Part shown: positions 37,137 to 45,500 of the stretch, piece by piece
Layout of the letters: each line of letters begins with the position of its first letter
How positions within the stretch are numbered: position 1 is the stretch's first letter
From: Saprospiraceae bacterium
GTDB lineage: Bacteria; Bacteroidota; Bacteroidia; Chitinophagales; Saprospiraceae
DNA: 64,000 nucleotides
Assembly (NCBI GenBank): GCA_016710265.1
Contig: JADJJL010000001.1
Coordinates: 930,001 to 994,000, forward strand
Direction of reading: 5' to 3'
Program-made: the position numbers and the translations under genes
Notes under the pieces: model-generated
Seen by the model: the letters and a program-made list of their open reading frames with translations, nothing else
Database searches by the model: none
What the model was told of the DNA's origin: nothing

Positions 37137-37838
37137 ATGAAGATATTTTACATTTTGTGTTTTTCATTATTATTTGCAGGAGTTGGCTTGTGTCAGGTGA
37201 CTAAATTTGAAGCCATTTCTAACCCTTGTAAAATTGAGTTTCAGACGGATCCAAATGTTTTTGAACACGTTTGTTACAATAAAGTGGTCAATCGCCATTC
37301 CCGAGCGATCGAATTACTTTGGGAACGAGTGGACGTATCGATCACAGAAGGTTGGGAAGCATACGTCTGCGACAACCTTAATTGTTACCCAAGTATTGTG
37401 ACCAGATGTCCGGATGAAAATTACAATCTTGTAGAACCAAATGCATTGATGAATCTGGATGTGCATGTGGCCGACCACGAGATTGAAGGTAGTGCACATG
37501 TAGAGGTTTATGTTTTTGAAAGAAATGATACCACCAATAAACTCAAAGTGGATTACCTCTTTAATAAATCACTAAGTACCAAAGGAGTAAAAAATCAAAT
37601 CATCAGAATGTATCCCAATCCTACTCAAAATAGTTTTACCGTAGAATACAATTATGGTGTAAACAGATTGGAAATTATGAACATCATGGGTAAAAAACTC
37701 ATGAGCCTACAAGCCAGTCAGGGTAGATCATATGATATATCCTCATTAACCGATGGAATTTATTTGGTTCGTCTGGTAGGCAACAATCAGCAGATTATCA
37801 AAACCTTAAAGCTTCATAAAAGGGCAGAACGCCCTTAA
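37137..37838 (+). CDS. small T9SS-sorted secreted protein
   Basis: 233 residues from the ATG at 37137, the start of the signal peptide MKIFYILCFSLLFAGVGLCQ; an in-frame ATG 27 nt upstream would precede it with polar residues. The mature part resembles a small beta-sandwich (NRHSRAIELLWERVDVSITEG; DNLNCYPSIVTRCPD) with several cysteines, and no family is recognised. The C-terminus MYPNPTQNSFTVEYN to LKLHKR is a T9SS sorting domain. Its stop is only 2 nt from the stop of convergent queD. A 6-bp hairpin (AAGGGC/GCCCTT) spans its last codons. Confidence 0.78.
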   Translation: MKIFYILCFSLLFAGVGLCQVTKFEAISNPCKIEFQTDPNVFEHVCYNKVVNRHSRAIELLWERVDVSITEGWEAYVCDNLNCYPSIVTRCPDENYNLVEPNALMNLDVHVADHEIEGSAHVEVYVFERNDTTNKLKVDYLFNKSLSTKGVKNQIIRMYPNPTQNSFTVEYNYGVNRLEIMNIMGKKLMSLQASQGRSYDISSLTDGIYLVRLVGNNQQIIKTLKLHKRAERP

Positions 37839-37840
37839 TA

Positions 37841-38248
37841 TTAAGCTGGGAATTCTACATAATTTCTAGGTGTTTCATACAATCTGACTGCAATATCCAT
37901 AACCGCAGGGATTTCTGGTCGTATTAATTGGTAGATTTCAATGCATAAATTTTCTGCAGAAGGCACCTTGTTCTCAAATTCAGAACATTCTACATTGAGG
38001 TTTTTATGATCATAGCGATCTTCCACCTTTTCCTTTAATAAGTCCTTTAATTTTCTAAGATCTATAAGTATTCCAGACTCTTTATCCAGTTCACCAGTAA
38101 CCTTTAGTTCAACTTCATAGTTATGACCATGGAAGTGAGGACTTGAGCAAATCCCAAAAATTTCCCTGTTCTTTTCGTCGGTCCAATCCGGATTAAACAA
38201 ACGGTGAGCTGAATTAAAATGGGCTTTGCGAAAAACTGAGATCCTCAT
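37841..38248 (-). CDS. queD: 6-carboxytetrahydropterin synthase / 6-pyruvoyltetrahydropterin synthase family
   Basis: 135 residues from the ATG at 38248, chosen because the family begins with a short strand (MRISVFRKAHFNSAHRL). Zinc histidines lie in SAH and HFHGHNY, with the catalytic cysteine in GICSSP. The later segment YDHKNLN and the terminal LYETPRNYVEFP also fit. QueD converts dihydroneopterin triphosphate to 6-carboxytetrahydropterin for queuosine synthesis; no queC, queE or queF is nearby, so a pterin role remains possible. An imperfect -7 box (CATCTTTG) falls within the rpsT terminator hairpin upstream. Confidence 0.87.
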   Translation of the reverse strand: MRISVFRKAHFNSAHRLFNPDWTDEKNREIFGICSSPHFHGHNYEVELKVTGELDKESGILIDLRKLKDLLKEKVEDRYDHKNLNVECSEFENKVPSAENLCIEIYQLIRPEIPAVMDIAVRLYETPRNYVEFPA

Positions 38249-38296
38249 AAATGAATAAATTAAATACTTTAAAAATTCAGATTTGCCTATAAAATG

Positions 38297-38334
38297 AAAA
38301 TCGTGCAAAGATGTTTAATCCCTTGCACGATTTT
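38297..38334 (-). terminator. 12-bp perfect hairpin after rpsT
   Basis: AAAATCGTGCAA (38297-38308) pairs perfectly with TTGCACGATTTT (38323-38334) around a 14-nt loop. It lies 31 nt after the rpsT stop, and on the minus strand it ends in T residues, so it fits an rpsT terminator. The second arm also contains the imperfect -7 box (CATCTTTG) before queD. Confidence 0.75.
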
Positions 38335-38365
38335 ATATTTGAAATGAAAAGTGAGCCTGTAGAAA

Positions 38366-38620
38366 TTAGGCGATTTTAGCCACCTGTTTGGTCAAACTAC
38401 TTTTCAAATTGGAAGCTTTGTTTTTGTGCCAGGTGTTTTTCTTGGCCAGACGGTCTATCATACTGATCACTCTAGGTAACAATTTAATAGCTTCTGTACT
38501 TTCTGTAATACCTCTAAGCTTTTGAATAGCAGTACGGGTAGACTTTTTATAGTACCTGTTTGCCATTCTCGTCACCTTGTTGTGGCGGATTCTCTTAAGC
38601 GCAGATCTGTCATTTGCCAT
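38366..38620 (-). CDS. rpsT: 30S ribosomal protein S20
   Basis: 84 residues, normal S20 length. It is a basic helical-hairpin protein binding 16S rRNA in the small subunit. Typical sequence: MANDRSALKRIRHNKVTR near the start and KNTWHKNKASNLKSSL near the end. It has its own promoter (TATCTTTG, 38642-38649) and its own terminator (38297-38334), so it is probably monocistronic. Confidence 0.97.
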   Translation of the reverse strand: MANDRSALKRIRHNKVTRMANRYYKKSTRTAIQKLRGITESTEAIKLLPRVISMIDRLAKKNTWHKNKASNLKSSLTKQVAKIA

Positions 38621-38641
38621 GCTTTTTTATTTTAAGGAGTG

Positions 38642-38649
38642 CAAAGATA
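38642..38649 (-). promoter_or_regulatory. -7 promoter box for rpsT
   Basis: TATCTTTG on the minus strand, 21 nt before the rpsT ATG. It matches TAnnTTTG exactly. Confidence 0.6.
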
Positions 38650-38688
38650 AGTCAATCAATTGTTATACAGTTAGTTTTTTTAAAAAAA

Positions 38689-39123
38689 TTACCGCAGTCT
38701 ATCCATAGATTTGACTTTTTCTTCATCTTTCCGTATCGAACGAGCTGCGATCCACACCAAAAACACCCCACAAAAACCACTCAAAACTCCTAAATCCAAT
38801 CCCATCTGATCGAATTTTCCCAACTTAAATATGGTATAAAATGCTGATAGTAAAACTAGTACAATCTGAACTAGGGCTGATAAACTGGCTATCAAAATCT
38901 GATTGGGTCGATTTTTATACAAAAAGATCGCTGCCACTGCCAGAACCAATGAAATAACAGCTCCGGAACTTAAAACATGACTTTCCCACACCTGGATTCT
39001 ACCATCTGCAAGTATTGAATTTTCTTCATTAGGCGCTCTGACCAAAAATATATTGGGCCATAATGCCACAGAAAATGCAAAAGACGCAATCAACAACCAT
39101 ATCGTTTGGATTCTTTGGATCAT
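38689..39123 (-). CDS. DUF4293 family membrane protein
   Basis: 144 residues from the ATG at 39123; the family starts MIQRIQTIWLLIA. Four hydrophobic segments (WLLIASFAFSVALWP; SLVLAVAAIFLY; LIASLSALVQIVLVLLSAFY; VLSGFCGVFLVWIAARSI) and a basic C-terminal tail fit DUF4293, a Bacteroidota inner-membrane family of unknown function. It is next to rpsT on the same strand but separated from it by the rpsT promoter. Confidence 0.85.
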   Translation of the reverse strand: MIQRIQTIWLLIASFAFSVALWPNIFLVRAPNEENSILADGRIQVWESHVLSSGAVISLVLAVAAIFLYKNRPNQILIASLSALVQIVLVLLSAFYTIFKLGKFDQMGLDLGVLSGFCGVFLVWIAARSIRKDEEKVKSMDRLR

Positions 39124-39273
39124 AAAATCTTCAATTTTGGCCGGCAAAATACCACCTTTTATTAAATAGCGGGCTGGAATAAAGTGGCTTGAAAAGGAAA
39201 GTACTAAACTGCGGCTAATCCTCCTGGTCTAAACACAATGCTCCACGACGGCGTTTATCTTAAAATGTTCAAA

Positions 39274-39606
39274 ATGAAAATTATCTATTTTATTTTAACC
39301 TCCCTATTTTTCATGCTTAGTCTTTCAGCCCAAAACAAGGGCTATGTGCAAATTAGTTTTGAAGTATCTGGCAATTGTGCCATGTGCAAGAAGAAGATAG
39401 AAAACGCAGTGAAGATAAAAGGGGTAAAAAAAGCAAATTGGGACATCAAGACCAAACAATTAAGTCTTCTACACCATCCGGAAATGATCAGCTTAGACCA
39501 AATTCAACTTAGAATTGCTGCAGCTGGTTATGATACTCCAAAATATCGTGCAAACGATGAAACATATGAAGCTCTCCATGAGTGCTGTCATTATCCAAGA
39601 AAATAA
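39274..39606 (+). CDS. secreted heavy-metal-associated (HMA) domain protein
   Basis: 110 residues from the ATG at 39274, which opens the signal peptide MKIIYFILTSLFFMLSLSAQ. A single HMA ferredoxin-like domain follows with the metal motif GNCAMCKKKIE (C35 and C38), then INAVKIKG-like and LHHPEMISLDQIQLRIAAAGYDTPKY. These domains bind Cu(I) or similar soft metals; the signal peptide makes it a periplasmic metal carrier rather than the usual cytosolic chaperone. The C-terminus adds HECCHYP, possible extra ligands. No P-type ATPase is adjacent. Confidence 0.85.
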   Translation: MKIIYFILTSLFFMLSLSAQNKGYVQISFEVSGNCAMCKKKIENAVKIKGVKKANWDIKTKQLSLLHHPEMISLDQIQLRIAAAGYDTPKYRANDETYEALHECCHYPRK

Positions 39607-39783
39607 TTGAATCCATTAAGATCTAATGTTTCGTCAGAGACCTTAGCTTTTCAACTTAATGCAATTCTTATCGATGACCGTTAATTCCGTTTTGAGAATT
39701 AAGGAATTGTTAAGTTCATTTTCGTTCCAATACCTTTGACATTTAAAGAGATCCTTGTATCTTGCCTGAAATCTGATTGATCC

Positions 39784-40932
39784 ATGCATCTTAGCATCCA
39801 TCCAAACAATTGGAGTTATTGGGAACGCAAAAGCTTTTCTAGGGAGGCTGACTTGGCTATTATAGGTTGTGGTATCGTTGGATTAAATGCCGGAATCCGT
39901 TTTTTAGAAAATTCTCCAAAAGCCAAAGTCATCATTTTAGAAAGAGGTCTCAGTCCGGATGGAGCCAGCACCAAAAATGCAGGTTTCGCTTGTTTTGGAA
40001 GTCCGGGAGAACTTTTAGATGATTTAAAAAATGCACCCCTAGAAGAAGTGTTTGCACTTTTTAAAAGAAGGTATGATGGAATATTTGCTTTAAGAAAAAG
40101 ATTGGATGCAGAAGATTTTGGATGGACCCCATCCGGTGGATTTGAAATTTTCAATGAAGCAAATCTACAAGATTTTCCATCGATAAATCAATTGGAAGAA
40201 ATCAATCGTGAAATTTATAAATGTATTGGCATTCATGACTACTTCCAAATTGCGGATGAAGAAATAAGTGAACATGGACTAATCAACCTGCCTCATCTCA
40301 TTAAAACCCAACATGAGTCTCTTTTGAATCCTGTAAAAATGATCCAAGCTTTGATTAAAAAAATTCTATTCTTTAGGAGGAAATATTTTCTTTGGTATGG
40401 ATGTTACACAGTGGATCGAAGATGAATTAAACGTAAAAATTCTATGTAAAAACTCTGCACAATTTTTAGCCAAAAAATTATTGATTGCTGTTAATGGCTT
40501 TGCAAAACAATTGATTCCTGACATAGCACTTAACGCTGCCAGAAACATGGTCATATGTATTCGTCCAGCAAATGCCTTACTCTTAAAAGGTGCATATCAT
40601 TACCACCACGGTTATGTCTACTTTAGACCAGTAGAAGATGGCGTTTTGATCGGTGGCGGAAGGCATCAGGATTTGGAAAATGAATATACCGATGAAATCC
40701 AAATCAATCAAAAAATTTATCGATATCTCGTCCAATTTGCAGAACAACATATTCTGGGAAATCAGAAATATGAAATCATAGATCAATGGGTAGGAATTAT
40801 GGGTTTGGGACCTGTCAAAAACCCATTATCCTAATGCAAACTCCAAGGGTCGGTGTGTCCGTAAGGATGGGTGGAATGGGCGTCGCAATTGGTACTTTGG
40901 TTGGAAACGACGCCGCTGAGATGCTTCTTTAA
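39784..40932 (+). pseudogene. FAD-dependent amine/amino-acid oxidase (DAO family) with two frameshifts
   Basis: Together the pieces give about 382 codons of a DAO-family flavoenzyme. The FAD site LAIIGCGIVGLNAG and STKNAGFACFGSPGE are in frame one, up to about 40363. NIFFGMDVTQWIEDE, AVNGFAKQLIPDI and YFRPVEDGVLIGGGRHQD are in frame two (about 40364-40825). VRMGGMGVAIGTLVG and NDAAEMLL, the family end, are back in frame one, ending at 40932. The first shift fits one extra A in an A7 run (40357-40363); the second fits one missing base near AAAAACCC (40817-40824). The shifts compensate each other. All expected motifs survive, so miscounted homopolymers are as likely as real decay. Confidence 0.8.
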
Positions 40933-41094
40933 TCATAGAAAGAAAACCATTCAATGGTGTTTAATTAAATCCACTTTAAATCACCAAACATTGTTATTAA
41001 TTGACAACCTAAAAGATTCAAAGAGAGAAAATTTTTGTAAACCGGAAAGGCCTTCACATCGGAGAAAAGAAGAGTTAAAGAAATAATTGAGACA

Positions 41095-42303
41095 CTAACC
41101 CTCTACCTCTATACTTTTTTGCCTGACGAAATACATAGGCATATCTTCCTTTCCTTTTACAGGTATCACTCCCCGGTATTCAAAATCAAATCTATCCAGG
41201 ATTAAATCTCGGGTTTTTCCAGAAATATTCAATTCACCAATCTCACCCAGAGTTTCCATCCTGGAAGCAATATTTACTGTGTCACCCCAAATGTCAAACT
41301 GGAATTTATTGACACCAACCACCCCCGATACAATCGGTCCTGCATGTATACCTATCCGCATTTCAAAACAAAACTTTCCTTCATTGATACGTTGCAGCTT
41401 TCTTTTCTTCATGAAATATTGCATTTCTAACCCTGCAGATACTACATTCCAAGGCGGGCAATCCTTGCCACTAAAATTTCCACCCACAGCCATATAGGAG
41501 TCTCCTATAGTTTTGATCTTTTCAATCTGATAACGTGAAGTAATCTCATCGAAGGCCCCAAAGCAATGATTGATTTCTTCTACCAGTTCTTTCGCTGAAA
41601 TCGACTCGCTAATCTCGGTAAATCCTTTGAAGTCTGAGAACAGTACTGTGGCATTCTCATGACTGAGCGGTTCTACCTTGCCGAACTTTTTTAGTTCCTC
41701 TGCTACATCTGCAGGAAGGATGTTTAGCAATAAAGATTCCGAACGCATTTTTTCAAATTTAATCATTTTTACAAACCATGCTGCAGATATAAAAATTACA
41801 GTATAGGAAGCAACAATGTTCATAGTGTATTGAAGCTTCATGACAGGTTCCGAAACAATAAGTTTATAACCCAGAATTGCAGGCTCAAAATGAATGGTAA
41901 AAATAACAATAAATAAGAAGATTCCCATCCAGTATATCGAATGCTTGAGAGAAAGAAATATGAGCGAACCCAGCGCTCCCATAAAACACCAGGAAATGAC
42001 CATTCCACTATGGTCAAGACTACCGATGATAAATTGGATACTCGCAGGAAGTGCTACCGTAAGAACAAAAAGCGTATGAACAAGTATATAATGATTCTTT
42101 AAATAATGTCCGATCGCTACAGCGGTTGTTAGAATAACAGTATATGTAAATGCAATTATCACAATACTTCCCCATCCAAAAATTTGATAATATATAAGAC
42201 CCCATATAATTCCGAGCCAAGCCATAATAAAGGAGATAAAAGCGATAAGCATTTTCTGGAAAGCTATTTCAGGAGAATCACCTTCTTTCCTAGCATAATT
42301 CAT
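41095..42303 (-). CDS. membrane class III adenylate cyclase
   Basis: 402 residues. About six hydrophobic segments (residues 19-180) form an N-terminal membrane domain, followed by a class III nucleotidyl cyclase domain (about 212-395). Catalytic set: metal aspartates D224 (FSDFKGFTE) and D268 (KTIGDSYM), adenine-specifying K264 and D337 (FDIWGDTVN), and transition-state N344 and R348 (NIASRM). Adenylate rather than guanylate specificity is therefore expected. It is divergently arranged with the encapsulin-terpene synthase pair, whose shell protein carries a cyclic-nucleotide-binding domain; a functional link is suggested by position. Confidence 0.92.
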   Translation of the reverse strand: MNYARKEGDSPEIAFQKMLIAFISFIMAWLGIIWGLIYYQIFGWGSIVIIAFTYTVILTTAVAIGHYLKNHYILVHTLFVLTVALPASIQFIIGSLDHSGMVISWCFMGALGSLIFLSLKHSIYWMGIFLFIVIFTIHFEPAILGYKLIVSEPVMKLQYTMNIVASYTVIFISAAWFVKMIKFEKMRSESLLLNILPADVAEELKKFGKVEPLSHENATVLFSDFKGFTEISESISAKELVEEINHCFGAFDEITSRYQIEKIKTIGDSYMAVGGNFSGKDCPPWNVVSAGLEMQYFMKKRKLQRINEGKFCFEMRIGIHAGPIVSGVVGVNKFQFDIWGDTVNIASRMETLGEIGELNISGKTRDLILDRFDFEYRGVIPVKGKEDMPMYFVRQKSIEVEG

Positions 42304-42621
42304 AAATCTCTTTTAGCATATTATTAGAATGTTTTTTATTGAGAAATAATAACATTTCTTTGTCGGAGCTTAGTTTAGAACATTGAAACGTATTAGGCTT
42401 TTCTTATTAGTGTTACCAAGCTGCTGCTGAATTCAGGAACAATTATACGAATGATATTAATACAATCTTCATTTTAATTAGATAGGCTCCCTTTGGCAAC
42501 CATTTACCTATCATATATTGGGCTTTAATTCAAAATTTTTACAAATGTAAAAATATTTATTTCACTAGTTGAAAAATATACTACATTGCGTCCCATTTAT
42601 CAAATATTTTAATCAAGGTAT
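42304..42621. other. intergenic region between adenylate cyclase and encapsulin genes
   Basis: 318 bases with no open frame of note. It is AT-rich and contains the symmetric site at 42536-42553, listed separately. No perfect promoter was found for the encapsulin; TACATTGC about 30 nt before its ATG is a near match. Confidence 0.6.
42536..42553. promoter_or_regulatory. symmetric candidate operator TTTTTACA-AA-TGTAAAAA
   Basis: An 18-bp dyad with 8-bp arms, 68 nt before the encapsulin ATG and 232 nt before that of the cyclase. On the minus strand it includes TACATTTG, a -7 type box facing the cyclase. It could be an operator, a promoter, or both; chance in AT-rich DNA cannot be excluded. Confidence 0.4.
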
Positions 42622-44013
42622 ATGAGCGATGAATTAAACAAAGAGATTTTTAGTTTACCAAGAGAGCAGGCTAGGCCTTTAACTACAACCCATAAGACAA
42701 GGCCTCAGATGGAAGGAATTTCATCAAGAAATTTAATCAAGGCTCTGCCATGGGTCAATGTCACCGGCGGACATTACCGTGTTAACCGAAGACGTATTAT
42801 TGATATTCGTCCAGAAAAGGTCTTGTTTACTGACGAAAAAATCCTACAATCAAAGGACCATCTCTTGTCGGTATGCCAACTTTCAGAAATGTCACTGATC
42901 ATGAGATACTAGAAGCTATAGCTTCAAAAGCGGTATTGACAGAATATAAGAAAGATGCTATCATTAGTCCTAACAACAAGCTTTTTACACATATTCATAT
43001 TCTCCAGAGTGGTAAAGTCTCATTTTTTCAAAAGGGCTCTTTCAATTTTGATAATAAAACCGGCACTATCGGTTCGGGCTTTTATTTTGGTGAATTTGGC
43101 CTTTATAATAATGGCCAACCGGATATCCCCTATGAAGCGAAAGCTGTTACCCCAGTTAAATTATTTAAGATTTCTTATAAGGACATTAGAGAGATATTAA
43201 GCAAGAATACCAACTACAAGAAATACTTTGCAGAGCAGAAAGAAATTGTAACGGAACTTATCAAGAAAATTAACAGGAAAGGGAGAATCGAAAGTTGAAT
43301 ATTATTTAGGGATCACGATAATGATCTAATATTCCAGACACTTTCGTTGAATACGATCCTAATCCAAGAGAATATGATCTGCATGCAGGACAAACTATAT
43401 TGAAGATTCATAGCAGGGTGGCAGACTTGTATAACTCTCCTTTTAATCAGACCGAGGAACAAGTAAGGCTTACCATAGAAGAACTCAAGGAAGCTCAGGA
43501 ATACGAAATGATCAATAATGAAAAATTTGGATTGCTTCACAATGTCGATTATACCCAGATTATTCAAACTGAGACAGGACCGCCTACACCTGATGACATG
43601 GATGAGTTGATATCCCGCCGGAGAAAAACCCAGTATATTTTTGCACATACTAAGGCCATTTCAGCATTTACCCGTGAATGTACAAAATGGGGCGTTTATC
43701 CACCAATGATTGAGTTCAATGGCAAGCAAACACTTTCTTGGAGAGGAGTGCCGATTCTAACATGTAATAAAATTCCTGTTAAGAACGGGCTGACTTCAAT
43801 CATAGCCATTAGAACGGGTGAAGATGATCATGGTGTGGTTGGGCTTTACCAGATGGGTCTCCCTGAAGAAGTGGCGCCAAGTATGTCTGTAAGATATATG
43901 GGTATTGATGAAAAGCCATTATCTCTTATCTGATCACAAACTACTTCTCCGTGGCTGTGCTCGTTCCTGATGCCTTAGGCGTTCTAGAGAACGTGGAGGT
44001 AAGTATTTACTAA
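42622..44013 (+). pseudogene. family 2B encapsulin shell protein (HK97-like fold with cyclic-nucleotide-binding insert), frame-disrupted
   Basis: Restored length is about 464 residues, typical of family 2B shells, which self-assemble into protein nanocompartments. Order: N-terminal arm (RPQMEGISSRNLIKALPWV, GGHYRVNRR, 42622-42835); cNMP-binding insert (42842-43260, with GFYFGEFGLYNNGQP as phosphate cassette); INRKG linker; HK97-type part (NIPDTFVEYDPNPREYDL, RVADLYNSPFNQTEEQ, GLLHNVDYTQ, SGPPTPDDMDELI, RRRKTQYIFAHTKAI, ECTKWGVYPP, SWRGVPILTCNKIPV, AIRTGEDDHGVVGLYQMG, VRYMGIDEK); and the end VAVLVPDALGVLENVEV. As read there are three one-base losses (near 42836-42890, 43323-43330 and 43911-43920) and an in-frame TGA at 43296. 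The cassette lacks the canonical Arg of cAMP receptors. The terpene synthase starts 15 nt downstream. Confidence 0.88.
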
Positions 44014-44028
44014 AATCTACTCGCGCTT

Positions 44029-45102
44029 ATGAATAATGTGGCTAACACCCTTGACCTGTTGAAGAGTATACTGTCTTCAGGGCCGCGAGGTCTTGGAACG
44101 AAAACCACCAGTATAGCCTCAATCATGAACAGGCAGGATCAAGAGTCTGATACTGAATTAAGAGGTCGGCCTCCATTTAGAATTGATGAACCCCTTGGAG
44201 AGGAAATAAACGAAATGCTTATGAAATGGTCAGAAAGCATTGGTCTGTATGAGGGGCATCTGGATTATTTGAGAAAGTGCAATTTTGGTCGGTACGTAAT
44301 GTTATCCCATCCGTTTTCTTATGACCGTGAACGATTATTTCTGGCCGGACAATCGATGGTAGCCCTATTCGCTCTGGACGACTATTTTGTCGATGACCAA
44401 CGTTCAGGGGCGACATTAGACATGGTGGGAAGAAACCTTTCCCTATGTATGTCTGCTTTGGATGAGCCTTTCCTCAATCAAAAATATGAAAATGATACCC
44501 GGAATTTCCTCCAAGAAAATCCGATCTTCATATCTCTTCAACAGTATATAGAGAACACTGCTAGATTAGGCACACCACAACAAGTGGCAAGAGTCCGGCA
44601 TGAAGATATGGCGCTGTTTGTTTCAATGTGCCATGAAGCTACATGGAGGATTCATAAACATGTCGCCCCTGTATGGGAGTATCTTGGTTGCCGTCAGCCA
44701 AACGGCTTTACACCCTGCTTGGCGCTCATCGATGTTGTTGACGGCTATGAATTACCTCATAATATTTATTCCCAACTAGAGGTTAGAAGGGTGGTTAAAA
44801 TAGCCGGTCTCGTTACTGTGATGGTGAACGACCTTGTTTCAAAGGATAAAGAACTTGAAGCTGGTGTTTACCAGTTTGGAATACGAGAGGCGATCCAGAA
44901 GGAAGAAGGCTGCAGTTATGACGAGGCTCATCGTCTGGGTGTGCGTTTTCATAATGAGTTGATGAGAATATTCGAAGAGGAGTCAAGTAAATTGATGGTG
45001 TATGCCACACCCGAACTCAGAATGTTCCTGATTGGGCTTGAAGCATGGATTGCGGGAAGTCGTGAATGGCATATGACCAGCGACAGATACTCTGGAAAAT
45101 AA
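44029..45102 (+). CDS. class I terpene synthase, 2-methylisoborneol-synthase type, predicted encapsulin cargo
   Basis: 357 residues, intact. Metal motif 1 is D117-D118-YFV-D122-D123. The NSE triad is N267, S271, E275 in VNDLVSKDKE. The C-terminal pyrophosphate-sensing pair R353-Y354 is also present. Neighbouring motifs PVWEYLGCRQPNGFTPC and VDGYELPHNIY match the 2-methylisoborneol synthase group. The first 60 residues are a disordered-looking extension with LKSILSSGPRGLGTKT, the same kind of LG-containing element that precedes cargo terpene cyclases next to 2B encapsulins. The product is unknown: no prenyl-diphosphate C-methyltransferase, needed for 2-methylisoborneol, is present. Its G+C content is visibly higher than that of surrounding genes, suggesting transfer. 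Confidence 0.9.
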   Translation: MNNVANTLDLLKSILSSGPRGLGTKTTSIASIMNRQDQESDTELRGRPPFRIDEPLGEEINEMLMKWSESIGLYEGHLDYLRKCNFGRYVMLSHPFSYDRERLFLAGQSMVALFALDDYFVDDQRSGATLDMVGRNLSLCMSALDEPFLNQKYENDTRNFLQENPIFISLQQYIENTARLGTPQQVARVRHEDMALFVSMCHEATWRIHKHVAPVWEYLGCRQPNGFTPCLALIDVVDGYELPHNIYSQLEVRRVVKIAGLVTVMVNDLVSKDKELEAGVYQFGIREAIQKEEGCSYDEAHRLGVRFHNELMRIFEEESSKLMVYATPELRMFLIGLEAWIAGSREWHMTSDRYSGK

Positions 45103-45500
45103 TAGTATTTAATGTTTTTAGGCCTCTCCCATCTGAATTATCAATCGTCAGATTATAAAAATTTCATTTCAGAGAGAATAATTTTTTATTTGCAGAATAA
45201 AAGATAGTTTCCTTTTACTCCTTACCAATAAATAAAGTGGAGCTGTTCAATGTGGCTTTTTTCTGTTGTTTTGGAAAGAAAGTTGGAAGGTGCTTTATTT
45301 AACCTCATATAAAAGTACTCTTGATCATTATTGTAAAAATTAGTTCATATTTTAATTGCTTTTAATAATACAACTCATTGACCCAATTGTGTAACAACTT
45401 TTGGTTTCATCTTTTCGATCTTTGTGTTTTAGGCTCAACAACGATTAAGGCAAATTGTAAGTCATCCACAATAAGATTGTGGCTCAACGGTCAATCAGCA
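45103..45500. other. AT-rich intergenic region before GH130
   Basis: 398 bases without a gene. The only signal noted is GATCTTTG (45417-45424), one base off the TAnnTTTG box. No hairpin terminator was found after the terpene synthase. Confidence 0.5.

Noticed and set aside
42873..43298. A stand-alone CRP-like cyclic-nucleotide-binding regulator.
   Set aside because: The frame has no helix-turn-helix, and the sequences on both sides are the N-terminal arm and the HK97-type part of a family 2B encapsulin; it is the insert domain of one broken gene.
42622..44013. Prophage HK97 major capsid protein.
   Set aside because: No portal, protease, terminase or other phage genes are present, and motifs such as SGPPTPDDMDELI and VPDALGVLENVEV fit encapsulin family 2 rather than phage capsids.
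44029..45102. Geosmin synthase.
   Set aside because: Geosmin synthases are about 720-residue two-domain enzymes; this is a single 357-residue domain with the 2-methylisoborneol-synthase-type N-terminal extension.
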